In this document: positions 26,301-34,349 of the stretch, piece after piece
How positions within the stretch are numbered: position 1 is the stretch's first letter
How the letters are laid out: each line of letters starts with the position of its first letter
Origin: Lentisphaera araneosa HTCC2155
GTDB lineage: Bacteria > Verrucomicrobiota > Lentisphaeria > Lentisphaerales > Lentisphaeraceae
Reading direction: 5' to 3'
Length of the DNA stretch: 64,000 nucleotides
NCBI RefSeq assembly: GCF_000170755.1
Contig: NZ_ABCK01000001.1
Location: 124,001-188,000 of the forward strand
Position numbers and translations under genes: made by a program
The notes under the pieces: generated by a model
What the model was told of the DNA's origin: nothing
What the model saw: only the letters and a program-made list of their open reading frames with translations
Database searches by the model: none

Positions 26301-29300
26301 GCAGAACCGTTGGTTTGAATCGTCAGACTTTCAGGAGCGAGGTAACGTCTGCCAGTATCGTTTTGAATAACAGCTATCGAACTATTAAAATCACTATCTT
26401 TAAAACGGTGATTAACAATGCGTTCAATATCTACAGAGAGTTGACCACCAACAGATTTATGACGATTGTTGAGTTTGTATTCAGCGCCTTTAAGGAGGAG
26501 TTTAGTCTCTTTGCCATAGAGGAGCTCTTTTTCAACTTTACCTAAAATCTTGTCATCAATAGAGAAGTCAGCTTCTAAGTAAATAGGATCTTCAATTTTA
26601 ACTTCATCAACTTCTGCTAAAAGAGCTTTAAAGTTGAGTTGTCCAATGATTTTATCGTGATTGACGAGGTGAAGTAATTCAGTTTTACCGCGAACCTCAT
26701 CAATACTCTTGTGACCAAGGTACGCTAAGAGCTCACGAACTTCTTGAGCGACATTGAGGAAGTATTGAGCAAGAGCACGAGCATCACCTGTGAATAATTC
26801 AGGGTTAGTTGTGATACCTGCAGGACACTTGATGTTACAGTTTTTAGCCATAACACATTTGAGCATCATCAGTGCTGAAGTGCCGAATTCGAAGGAATCA
26901 GCACCAAGGATCGCAGATTTGATGACATCAATGCCCGTTTGGTGAGCATTTGATGAACGTAAAATAACTTTGTCGCGAAGACCGTTGAGGGCGAGTGCTT
27001 GGTGAACTTCAGCAATCCCGAGTTCAGCAGAGCGACCCGTGTTTTTAAGTGAGGTTACCGCAGCGGCGCCTGTACCACCAGTATTACCGGCCACGTTAAT
27101 GACATCGGCGCCCGCTTTAGCTACACCAACGGCAATCGTACCAATTCCCTCAGAGGATACGAGTTTAACAATCACTTTGGCACGTGAAGCTTTACAGTCG
27201 TGGATGAGTTGTCCCAAGTCCTCGATTGAGTAAGTATCGTGGTGAGGAGGTGGAGAAACGAGTTCAATTTTGGGGGTACCACCACGGCTAGAGGCAATCA
27301 TTACAGTGACTTTGAACGAAGGAAGTTGACCGCCTTCACCTGGTTTTGCGCCCTGCGCAATTTTAATCTCTACTTGCTCTAAGTAAGGGTCGGCAAAATA
27401 ACCAGCCCAAACGCCGAAACGCCCAGAGGCAACTTGCTTAATGGAACTCGCTTTAATTGTGTTGTAACGTACGCGTTTTTCGCCACCTTCACCGGAGTTG
27501 GAGAGTGCGCCAGCAATATTGGCACCCTGTGATACAGCTTCGTGCGCTTCGGCAACGAGTGCTCCATGAGACATGGCGGCAGATGAGAAAGTAGCCGTCA
27601 CTTTGTGGGCATCTTGAACGAGTGATTTATCAATCGAGTCTTTCGCTGTACGGATATTATTTAAATAGAACAAGATATCTTCATCAGAAGTTTGAATAGT
27701 TACAGAAGAATCTTGAACCTTAGCCTGAATAAGTGAGCCAAAACGCTCTTCAAAGTATTCTTTTAGCCATTGGACACGTTCGTCACTACTTAAGGACATG
27801 GTAAGCTTAAAAGTATTGTCCTTGACTGGTTTTACGCTTAAGCCTTTTATTTTAAAACAGTTGTTACCTTTTAGGGCCTGTTTGTTAAGGATAGCTTTGA
27901 ACTTTACAGCATCTTTCGCTTTGTTGATGTCTGCAGGGAAATACATGATATCACGTAGAGCAGCAGGGCGAACTTTACGTTCAGTATAAACGTTTCCTGC
28001 GAATTGACGATAGGCTTGAGTGATGCGATGTGAGTCAATTTCTTCAGGAGTTCTTTGACGCTCACCATACTTTTTGTAAGTGAGGTGGCCCAAAGGATCA
28101 TCTTCGGGGTGTGGCGCTTCGGTCAAGAATTCATCAATATCGGAAGTGTAGTCCTCAGAATCGGCAATTTCAGTGTCGCGAATGAGGTTGCGATCAAGAA
28201 CGCTTGCGATGGAACGCATAGCCGCTTGGTGCATCGATAATTCGGCATCCGCAAAAATGTCTGATAAAGCTGCAATCAAGTCACTTTCGTGCATGATATC
28301 TTTGCCAATTCTTTTGTAAATTTTCTTGAGATCAGCAAGAGCATTAGGGAAAACTTCTTTGAGTTCGAAACGTTCAAAAATATCTTCGAGTTCTTCGTCG
28401 ATTGAATAAAGAACTTCTTCTTCAGTCATGTTGATGTACTCTCGTACTGCCACTAAACCAAATGAGTGACCTGCGCCACCTTGGCGTTCTTTGAATAAGC
28501 CTAAGTGAGGAATATCGTTTTCATCTTTGATGCCAAAAGCTTTGAAGTGCCATTCACTTGCGGAGGCCGCAATTTCTGCGTAGCCTACACCACCGACTGG
28601 CGAAGTAATATTAGGGAAGTGTTTCTTAAGTTGAGGGTCTTCTGTATTTAAGTAGTTCGATTCGAAAATTTCGCCGCCGATGTAAGATTCAGCCGTGCAG
28701 AGACCAAATTTACCCATGATTTTCATGAGAGATTTTGCGATAGCTTTTCTGTAGTTAGAGAGCGCTTTATCAACTTCATTAGGCATTAAGCTTTGAGCAC
28801 GATCTTCAATAGTGAGCGGGCAAATAGCTGATGAACCAAAACCGAGTGCAGTAGCGACATCATGAGATGAAGCAATTTGTCCCGTTTCGGCAATGAGTGA
28901 AGAATTAAAACGCAAGCCTTGCTCAATAAGGTGCTGATTACTTGCGGCAATCGCAAGCAAGAGTGGGATAGCAGCTTTTGATTTGGAGATATTCTTATCA
29001 GAAAGAATAATAATGCCATTCTTTGCTCTTGCAGCGACTTCGACTTCTTTGCAGATTTGCTCGAGAGCAGAATTGAGCTTGCTCTCATTTTCTTCTTTAT
29101 CTTTTGAAGGAGTATAAAGAATATCTACAGTGCAAGTTGTCAGATCTTTTTGGGCGCGAACCGAACTCAGTTCAGCAAGAGTCAAGTAGGGGTTTTGAAT
29201 GACGATTTGCTTGGAGTCAGATTCAGAAAAGTTAGGTTTTGCGCCGAGGGAAACACGTAAAGTCATACCATCTTTTTCACGAATGGAATCCAATGGCGGA

Positions 29301-30826
29301 TTAGTAACTTGAGCAAAGCGTTGTGAGAAATAACGCGACATGCCGCCTTCGTCAGCATTGAGTACATTGAGTGAAACGCCATAACCCATGGCAGAGATTT
29401 TTTCTGCTGCACCTTGGATCATTGGATCAAGTAAAAAGCGGAAGGATTCTTGATTCATGCCGTAAGCTACAGCACGTTCATAAGTGTCGAGTTCACTATT
29501 TTGTTCGGGTAGTTCTACTTTAGGAAGGTCTTCGAGAGCTAATTTTTTCTTTTCTAAAAGTACTTTATAATCTGCTTTTTTCGCAAGACTTTTTTCAATA
29601 GTTTCTGTGGTGTATGATTCGCCTGTTTCGTGGTCAAAATACAACATGCCACCAGCTTCAATACGCCCGCGAGTGACAACTTCCTCTGGGGGGAAATCAA
29701 TTTGGCCAGCTTCAGACATGACGCAAACGTATTCAGTCGTTTCAATAGAGCGGAGGGGACGTAAGCCTAAGCGGTCGAGGCGAGCACCAACTTTTGTGCC
29801 GTCGGAAAAGAGCAGGGCTGCGGGACCATCATTCTTCTCTTCATATAAGGAGAAATATTCGTACATGTCGCGAATGAGCGGGTCAATATCTTGTTTGTTT
29901 TCCCATGCAGGAGGCATCATTGCGAGCACCGCAGTGGCGATATCCATTTCATCTTCGATGACTCGACGTTGGAGAGTTTGGTCAAGTCGAGCTGAGTCAG
30001 ATTGACCTTTGGGGAAGATGACTTTCTTATTTTTTTGCTTGGCAATCGCATCTTCAGATAGACGGTTTTTCTTATCTGTATTTAGTTCGCCGTTGTGCGC
30101 CATGCGACGAAAGGGCTGAGCCATGAAAGTTGCTGGAGCCGTGTTGGTGGAGAAACGTGTGTGGAAAAGGAAAACGCGAATTTCCATATCTAAATCAGAA
30201 AGATCTTTGAAGTAGGGAACGACTTCGCCTGAGTTAAGGCGACCTTTATAGACGATTGTTTTTGAACTCAAAGACATGGGGTAAAAGCCATTGAGCGCTG
30301 AGTCAGAGTAACCTGCAGATTCGATTTCTGTTAGAGCGTCATTAATGAGGTTTTCGAAATCGTTTTGTGTCTTGCATGATTCTGGTTTGGCAAAAATGAT
30401 TTGATAGATCGGTAATTGGGCTTTTGCAGAAGCTTCGTTGAGAGCTTTAATATTGACCGGTACGTCACGCCATTTGAGAATAGTGATTTTATATTTATCA
30501 AAAACAGTTTCAATGATTTCTCGAGCTTTGTTATCTTGACTATGGTCTTCAGGAAAGAAGAAGTTACCGACGCCAAATTCACCTAGTTGAATCTTGTCGT
30601 CCTCAAGAACTTTCTGGAAAAACTTCAGAGATAAATCAATATTGACACCTGCGCCATCACCGATACCTTCGGCACTCATGCCGCCACGGTGAGGGATAAC
30701 ACATAGGGCTTCATGTCCCTTGAGTAAAACATCATGGCTTTGTAGACCATCTTTGCGAGTTATAAATCCGACACCACAGTTGTCATGATACTTGTCGGCA
30801 TCATACAATAATTTATTTTTTATCAT
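23378..30826 (-). CDS. Glutamate synthase large subunit fused to CysJ-type diflavin NADPH reductase (2482 aa)
   Basis: One uninterrupted frame encodes two enzymes. Residues 1 to about 1640 are a glutamate synthase alpha subunit: class II glutaminase with the N-terminal Cys17 (DNCGVGFI), HRGGMSAEG and HTRFSTNTAPATFMAQPF, then the FMN synthase barrel (SNSGEGGE near 1108, AKPGEGGQLP, ELVSPPPHHDTYSIEDL, NTGGTGAAAVTSL), an iron-sulfur motif with Cys 1324, 1330 and 1334, and the GXGXG domain (GSAGQSYGALLNNGML near 1512). A helical linker of about 280 residues leads to PFSEGQLKWLNGYFNGL. From about 1945 comes a flavodoxin (GTQTGNSES, STYGEGEQPDNA), then the FAD/NADPH module: RAYSISSSP, GTGIAPFRAF, FFGDRNEANDFFYKEQL and FVCGDAYRMAKDVDQAL, all as in CysJ. 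The normal partner GltD is absent nearby, so I infer that NADPH electrons pass FAD to FMN to Fe-S to the synthase FMN within one chain. Clear SD (AAGG) before the ATG. Confidence 0.93.
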   Translation of the reverse strand: MIKNKLLYDADKYHDNCGVGFITRKDGLQSHDVLLKGHEALCVIPHRGGMSAEGIGDGAGVNIDLSLKFFQKVLEDDKIQLGEFGVGNFFFPEDHSQDNKAREIIETVFDKYKITILKWRDVPVNIKALNEASAKAQLPIYQIIFAKPESCKTQNDFENLINDALTEIESAGYSDSALNGFYPMSLSSKTIVYKGRLNSGEVVPYFKDLSDLDMEIRVFLFHTRFSTNTAPATFMAQPFRRMAHNGELNTDKKNRLSEDAIAKQKNKKVIFPKGQSDSARLDQTLQRRVIEDEMDIATAVLAMMPPAWENKQDIDPLIRDMYEYFSLYEEKNDGPAALLFSDGTKVGARLDRLGLRPLRSIETTEYVCVMSEAGQIDFPPEEVVTRGRIEAGGMLYFDHETGESYTTETIEKSLAKKADYKVLLEKKKLALEDLPKVELPEQNSELDTYERAVAYGMNQESFRFLLDPMIQGAAEKISAMGYGVSLNVLNADEGGMSRYFSQRFAQVTNPPLDSIREKDGMTLRVSLGAKPNFSESDSKQIVIQNPYLTLAELSSVRAQKDLTTCTVDILYTPSKDKEENESKLNSALEQICKEVEVAARAKNGIIILSDKNISKSKAAIPLLLAIAASNQHLIEQGLRFNSSLIAETGQIASSHDVATALGFGSSAICPLTIEDRAQSLMPNEVDKALSNYRKAIAKSLMKIMGKFGLCTAESYIGGEIFESNYLNTEDPQLKKHFPNITSPVGGVGYAEIAASASEWHFKAFGIKDENDIPHLGLFKERQGGAGHSFGLVAVREYINMTEEEVLYSIDEELEDIFERFELKEVFPNALADLKKIYKRIGKDIMHESDLIAALSDIFADAELSMHQAAMRSIASVLDRNLIRDTEIADSEDYTSDIDEFLTEAPHPEDDPLGHLTYKKYGERQRTPEEIDSHRITQAYRQFAGNVYTERKVRPAALRDIMYFPADINKAKDAVKFKAILNKQALKGNNCFKIKGLSVKPVKDNTFKLTMSLSSDERVQWLKEYFEERFGSLIQAKVQDSSVTIQTSDEDILFYLNNIRTAKDSIDKSLVQDAHKVTATFSSAAMSHGALVAEAHEAVSQGANIAGALSNSGEGGEKRVRYNTIKASSIKQVASGRFGVWAGYFADPYLEQVEIKIAQGAKPGEGGQLPSFKVTVMIASSRGGTPKIELVSPPPHHDTYSIEDLGQLIHDCKASRAKVIVKLVSSEGIGTIAVGVAKAGADVINVAGNTGGTGAAAVTSLKNTGRSAELGIAEVHQALALNGLRDKVILRSSNAHQTGIDVIKSAILGADSFEFGTSALMMLKCVMAKNCNIKCPAGITTNPELFTGDARALAQYFLNVAQEVRELLAYLGHKSIDEVRGKTELLHLVNHDKIIGQLNFKALLAEVDEVKIEDPIYLEADFSIDDKILGKVEKELLYGKETKLLLKGAEYKLNNRHKSVGGQLSVDIERIVNHRFKDSDFNSSIAVIQNDTGRRYLAPESLTIQTNGSAGQSYGALLNNGMLLQHFGTCNDGVGKLQSGGIITVKSPGGGSSLAGENVLIGNFALFGATGGRCYINGEAGDRFAVRNSGAMAVVEGVGDFFCEYMTSGTILNLGTFGKGWGNGMSGGNAYQYDPDNKLPVFYNQDSVIIKKFDGSKDSEVHAKIVHYLLQEQVKYNQSEIAEKILNKWEEEKANFYYAIPLALFETQTWECLLKNSSRKEMLEELASNYTHIQIEQIKDAYKNETRLFNGQTPALGDTNTALIFRLISRYSIFCKASTITLDKMNKFELALKDETLAKYIKNIIFTEDKGLMELLLKVSRDVLSKFDDELLAKSLADKRVYDYKKALYLRDVLENNSLGSYAWIMEQDLKNQEAIAARMTFLKGFAAQVSLALVKDALNKETGLPLIPENVPFSEGQLKWLNGYFNGLSFGVASSEDSSPKGKELNILFGTQTGNSESLANDCAALAANFGMLAQVHDMGNISADDLKVMERVLIITSTYGEGEQPDNAQALYTAMTSADAPSLEGMFFSICSLGDSSYDLFCEAGKQWDEVLEKQGALRAFKRVDCDVDFEDPFEEWACESLPALSALGDQSAGDVAGGPNVATKKDDNAFGKKKPFPAKLLKKVTLTSDESSKEVVHYEISLDGSDYDYKAGDALNVIPVNEESLVDDIIEVLAEDPEKILDLGKDGKVSFRDALLHKFEIKTPTKDLINKVAQNSQDKELLSLVEDKDALSNFLWGRDLIDFLAHYEHGLEAQSFIPLLKKLQARAYSISSSPKKHPGEVHLTVGSVRYSSHGRTRHGVASTFLADRVVENETDILCYMHANKAFAVPENDGLPMIMVGPGTGIAPFRAFLEEREMRQANGKNWLFFGDRNEANDFFYKEQLKDLQDNNYLEKLSLAFSRDQEEKIYVQDRMRENGAELFQWLEEGGYFFVCGDAYRMAKDVDQALHDVIAEHGKMSDDEAIAYVDKMKADKRYVRDVY

Positions 30827-31229
30827 TCTATAGACCTTACGAGATTTTATCTGTACAAGACAGACCCACCTTTAGTTTTTATATAAAGGTTTGATTAAAT
30901 TTTATAAATCCAATAGGTCAATGGAAATAAATATTACAATATTGTTGGAATCGTTTTTTTGTGAAAAATACATATAAAATGATTTATTATATATGTAAAA
31001 CATTGAATACAAGTAGTTTAAATTTATGACAAAAGTCTGTTTTTGGCACTTGTGAATTGTCGTGTTTTACAAAATAGTTATTTTGAAAAATGTACCAAAT
31101 AGGATATTAATTACGTTTATGTAATAAATTAAATAATACTTACATCTATGATGTTATTTTCGAGGTCGTTTCTTTATAAGTAAAAAGACTTGATTCTAAA
31201 TTTAGTCAGAAAGTACAAAGGAAGATAAC
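30827..31229. other. 403-base AT-rich intergenic region upstream of the glutamate synthase fusion
   Basis: No ORF with a start signal, tRNA or clear hairpin is visible. It must contain the promoter of the large glutamate synthase gene and the 3' end of the FHA-cyclase transcript. Several TATAAT-like and TTTATA words occur, but in such AT-rich sequence I cannot choose one. A TTGGCAC word at 31044-31050 resembles half of a sigma-54 promoter but lacks the second half at the right distance. Confidence 0.4.
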
Positions 31230-32171
31230 TTAACTCTTTGCCACAGGTCGGAAAGGGTTGGGTGTTTCTTTAAGCCAGTTAGCTAATTCATCGAAGGACA
31301 TGGATGAGACCATGAGACGGCGTGTTTTACCTTTAACCGCAATTTTGTATTCCCGTTTGAGAGCTTCTGAATCACGTAGAGAATAAAAACTCTGACACAT
31401 GACAACGTTTCCATGAAGAGTTTTTGAAGCTTCTTCGAGACGAAATGCCGTGTTCACCACATCGCCCAAAATAGTGTTTTCACTCATAGCTACCGATCCC
31501 ATGTTAATCCCACAGCCTATATCGATATCCTTTGGAATTCCTGGATGGATTTTGGGCAAGGTTTTGGTTAATTGATGAATATCATAAGCAGCATCTAAAA
31601 TGAGGGGTACTGCAGCTGGGTCGGGACGTTTAAGTTCCCACTTTGCGAGAACGCAATCTCCAATAAACTTATCGACGACTCCAAAATTTCTTTCAATGAT
31701 ATTTCGAGTTGCTTTGAACCAATAAGTCATGGCCTTGGTAAGTGTTTCAATAGGAAGAGTCTCAGACATTTGTGTGAAGTTTCGTATATCGGCAACTAAA
31801 ATAATCACTGAACGTATTTCCGAATTAAGCTTAACCTCTCCATAGTCGTATGAATCAATATCACCAGTTGGAGCATTTTTATGCTTGTGAAAAATTATTT
31901 TTGTAGTACCGATAGTCACAGTATCTTGATCAGAAAGTAGTGTAGGATTAATGACTCTCTGATTGTTGAGATAGACCCCATTGCGACTGCCCATGTCAAT
32001 AAGGTAGTAATTATCTTTACCAACGTAATTAATTACGGCGTGATTACGTGAGCATAATGGGTCAGAGAGTTGAACAACATTAGTCGAATCTCTTCCTATA
32101 GGAGTTATAGGAAGACAAGGAACTTTTTGCGAAGATTGATCGCTATTAAAAATTTCTACAAATGAAGTCAT
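31230..32171 (-). CDS. FHA-domain class III adenylate/guanylate cyclase
   Basis: A soluble class III nucleotidyl cyclase with an N-terminal forkhead-associated domain. FHA (about residues 15-95): PIGRDSTNVVQLSDPLCSRNH and LIDMGSRNGVYLNNQRV, which bind phosphothreonine. Cyclase (about 120-300): the first metal Asp in LVADIRNFTQMSE, the second in KFIGDCVLAKW, and GINMGSVAMSENTILGDVVNTAFRLEE, the strand pair that holds the base and transition-state residues. I chose the ATG at 32171 (MTSFVEIF); a longer frame would start from a GTG at 32207. The FHA links this enzyme to Ser/Thr phosphorylation, and two Hanks kinases are in the window (4.9 kb and 34.4 kb). It probably makes cAMP; the purine specificity is uncertain. 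Confidence 0.9.
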   Translation of the reverse strand: MTSFVEIFNSDQSSQKVPCLPITPIGRDSTNVVQLSDPLCSRNHAVINYVGKDNYYLIDMGSRNGVYLNNQRVINPTLLSDQDTVTIGTTKIIFHKHKNAPTGDIDSYDYGEVKLNSEIRSVIILVADIRNFTQMSETLPIETLTKAMTYWFKATRNIIERNFGVVDKFIGDCVLAKWELKRPDPAAVPLILDAAYDIHQLTKTLPKIHPGIPKDIDIGCGINMGSVAMSENTILGDVVNTAFRLEEASKTLHGNVVMCQSFYSLRDSEALKREYKIAVKGKTRRLMVSSMSFDELANWLKETPNPFRPVAKS

Positions 32172-32598
32172 ACAAAAATATACCTTATGTTCATCCCTAA
32201 TGCACACATTAAGCCAATTATCTCCAGATTAAATTGATCTTTAATATATGAAATTAGTCATTTTTTTTGTATTTAAAGAATAATGAAATTTTCTTAGTGG
32301 TTTAACACAAGATAGATATTTAAGATTTTATACTTTTTAAGTGTGAATGATTAGCATAAATATATAATTTTTTCTTAAAATCAATAATTCCTAATGAAAA
32401 TATGGGGCAATAGTTAGAGTTCATATTTATGTATCATAATACGTTGTTTTTGGAATCTTTATTACAAGAATTTTAGAATCTCTAAAGCCATGAAAAATAG
32501 GCTGTTTCAAAAATATTGTAAAAAAAAACTATTTAGACAAGACGCATAACTATATGGCTTTATAGTCCTCGGATAATTATAAAGTATTAGGTATAAAA
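32172..32598. other. 427-base intergenic region between FHA-cyclase and nhaD
   Basis: The divergent promoter region of the cyclase and nhaD. It is very AT-rich with no credible ORF. A weak AGCC/GGCT hairpin near 32486-32505 has no T run. The nhaD ribosome site is probably AGG in TTAGGTATAAAAATG. I see no known riboswitch; any sodium or pH control of nhaD is not readable from sequence. Confidence 0.4.
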
Positions 32599-34104
32599 AT
32601 GATTAACTCATTGTTCTTGGCGAGTTCTTCTGGACTGAACGCCACAGACCACCCCTTAGGCTATTTAGCGATAGCTGTTTTTGTGCTCTCTTATGCATGT
32701 GTGATCTTTGAAGAAATGCTTCACATGAAGAAGTCAAAACCTGTTATGTTAGCTGCTGGTCTAATTTGGATCATCGTAGGTATGATTATTTATACTCAGA
32801 CTGATGATACTCCAGTCCAATCAGCTTCAGTTGAGCAGGTGCAATTGGTGGCTTCAAGCGAAAGTGTAGATAATCAGGCAAATCCTCCAGAAATCACTAA
32901 AGAAATCACGACAGAGCATGTAGAAGAAAACTCACATGATCATGTTGAAAAAGAAGTTGTTAAGACAGAGAGAGAAGAAGCCTTTTTCCACTATAACAAA
33001 GAAATCAAACACCTCTTAATCGAGTTTGCCGAGTTGTTCTTCTTCCTCTTTGTGGCAATGACTTTTATTCTCACCATGGAAGAACGCGGTGTATTCCGCG
33101 TACTACGTGCCTACCTAGTAGGTAAAGGTTACAGCTTTAGACAGTTATTTTGGATTACGGGTATCATTTCCTTCTTTCTCTCGCCGATTGCCGATAACCT
33201 TACTACAGCCTTGATTATGGGCACAGTGGTTTCTCGTATGGCGGACGGCAATAAAAAGTTTTTAGTTCCCGCATTCGTCAATATTGTTGTTGCCGCGAAT
33301 TCAGGCGGAGCATTCTCACCATTTGGTGATATTACTACGCTTATGGTATGGCAAGCAGGTAAGGTTACTTTCTTTGAATTCTTTGCTCTCTTTTTCCCTG
33401 CAGTGGTTAATTTTATCATTCCCGCCGCAATTCTTTATTTTTTCGTTCCTAAAGAAAAACCAGAGCCACTCAAAGAAGAAGTTAAAGTCTATTATGGTGC
33501 TAAAACCGTTAGTCTTCTATTCTTAGTAACAGTGGCATTGTCAGTGACCCTCCACAACATGTTCCACATGCCTCCTTTCTTAGGCATGATGACAGGTATG
33601 TCTTTCTTACTCATTTATAACTACACACAGATTGTTAGAAACCGCGAAAAGCACAATGGTCAGCCTGAGATTAATGTTTTTAAATACATTGAGAAAACTG
33701 AATTTGATACACTCTTCTTTTTCTTCGGCGTCATTTTCTGTATTGGTGGTTTAGCCTACATTGGCTACATCGACAAATTGGCTTCTGTGATGTACGCAGC
33801 AGAAGATAAAACAATGGCTAACGTGATTGCAGGACTTCTATCAGCAGTCATTGATAATATCCCAATGATGTTCGGTGTCTTGAAAATGGATCCGACTATG
33901 AGCCATTATCAGTGGCTAATGATCACCTTAACGGCAGGTGTGGGTGGTTCAGTATTAGCTTTAGGTTCTGCCGCTGGTGTAGGGCTCATGGGTGTAGCTC
34001 GGGGTGAATATACCTTCATGGCTCACCTCAAGTATTCTTGGGTTATTGTCATCGGTTATGCTGCAGCAGTCTACACACATTATTTAATTAATTACCCTGG
34101 ATGA
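32599..34104 (+). CDS. nhaD: Na+/H+ antiporter NhaD
   Basis: Inner-membrane sodium/proton antiporter of the IT superfamily that expels Na+ or Li+, as expected in a marine cell. About twelve hydrophobic segments are separated early by a hydrophilic, acidic loop (about residues 75-130, EHVEENSHDHVEKEVV) that is not in the core of the family. Conserved pieces: LTMEERGVFRVLRAYLV, FFLSPIADNLTTALIMG with the key Asp-Asn pair, NSGGAFSPFGDITTLMVWQAG, FFGVIFCIGGLAYIG, VIDNIPMMFGVLKM and GSAAGVGLMGVARGEYTFM. Length 501 is normal. Stand-alone gene, divergent from the FHA-cyclase. Confidence 0.95.
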   Translation: MINSLFLASSSGLNATDHPLGYLAIAVFVLSYACVIFEEMLHMKKSKPVMLAAGLIWIIVGMIIYTQTDDTPVQSASVEQVQLVASSESVDNQANPPEITKEITTEHVEENSHDHVEKEVVKTEREEAFFHYNKEIKHLLIEFAELFFFLFVAMTFILTMEERGVFRVLRAYLVGKGYSFRQLFWITGIISFFLSPIADNLTTALIMGTVVSRMADGNKKFLVPAFVNIVVAANSGGAFSPFGDITTLMVWQAGKVTFFEFFALFFPAVVNFIIPAAILYFFVPKEKPEPLKEEVKVYYGAKTVSLLFLVTVALSVTLHNMFHMPPFLGMMTGMSFLLIYNYTQIVRNREKHNGQPEINVFKYIEKTEFDTLFFFFGVIFCIGGLAYIGYIDKLASVMYAAEDKTMANVIAGLLSAVIDNIPMMFGVLKMDPTMSHYQWLMITLTAGVGGSVLALGSAAGVGLMGVARGEYTFMAHLKYSWVIVIGYAAAVYTHYLINYPG

Positions 34105-34208
34105 GGCTTTAGTGCCTAATACTTGCTTTTATTTTTGATAGCTTATTAAAATATTCGATATAAGTAAATTTGAAAATGGGAGTTATGATCCAGTTTTTTA
34201 ATAAGCAC

Positions 34209-34252
34209 TATAGGAACCATATTCGTGAACTGTAGGGTTCTATAGAGCCCTA
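34209..34252. repeat. Overlapping inverted repeats downstream of nhaD
   Basis: TAGGGTTCTATAGAGCCCTA (34233-34252) is a 20-base palindrome with a single G-T mismatch. Its left half can instead pair with TATAGGAACC at 34209-34218 (GGTTCTATA at 34236-34244, one bulge), so two mutually exclusive stems exist. No T run follows directly. It lies between the convergent ends of nhaD and a kinase gene and may act as a transcript end or RNA-stability element. The remainder of this 245-base gap is unassigned. Confidence 0.35.
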
Positions 34253-34301
34253 TGTAGAGAATTATGCTTTTACTTGCACTGTTCGATATTTGCTTAAACT
34301 G

Positions 34302-34333
34302 AGAAAAAAAAATGACCTGTATTCCCAGGTCAT
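34302..34333 (-). terminator. Rho-independent terminator of the second zinc-ribbon kinase
   Basis: Hairpin ATGACCTG-tattcc-CAGGTCAT, 17 bases past the kinase stop. On the minus strand it is followed at once by a run of nine or more T. Clear intrinsic terminator. Confidence 0.85.
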
Positions 34334-34349
34334 CATAAATTATCTTGTC

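Noticed and set aside
31044-31063. Sigma-54-like promoter (TTGGCAC) upstream of the glutamate synthase
   Set aside because: The second half (TTGC-type) is not at the required distance; the nearest TTG is two bases off and lacks the GC.
32486-32505. Hairpin AGCC/GGCT upstream of nhaD as a riboswitch or terminator
   Set aside because: Only four pairs, no T run and no known ion-sensing core.
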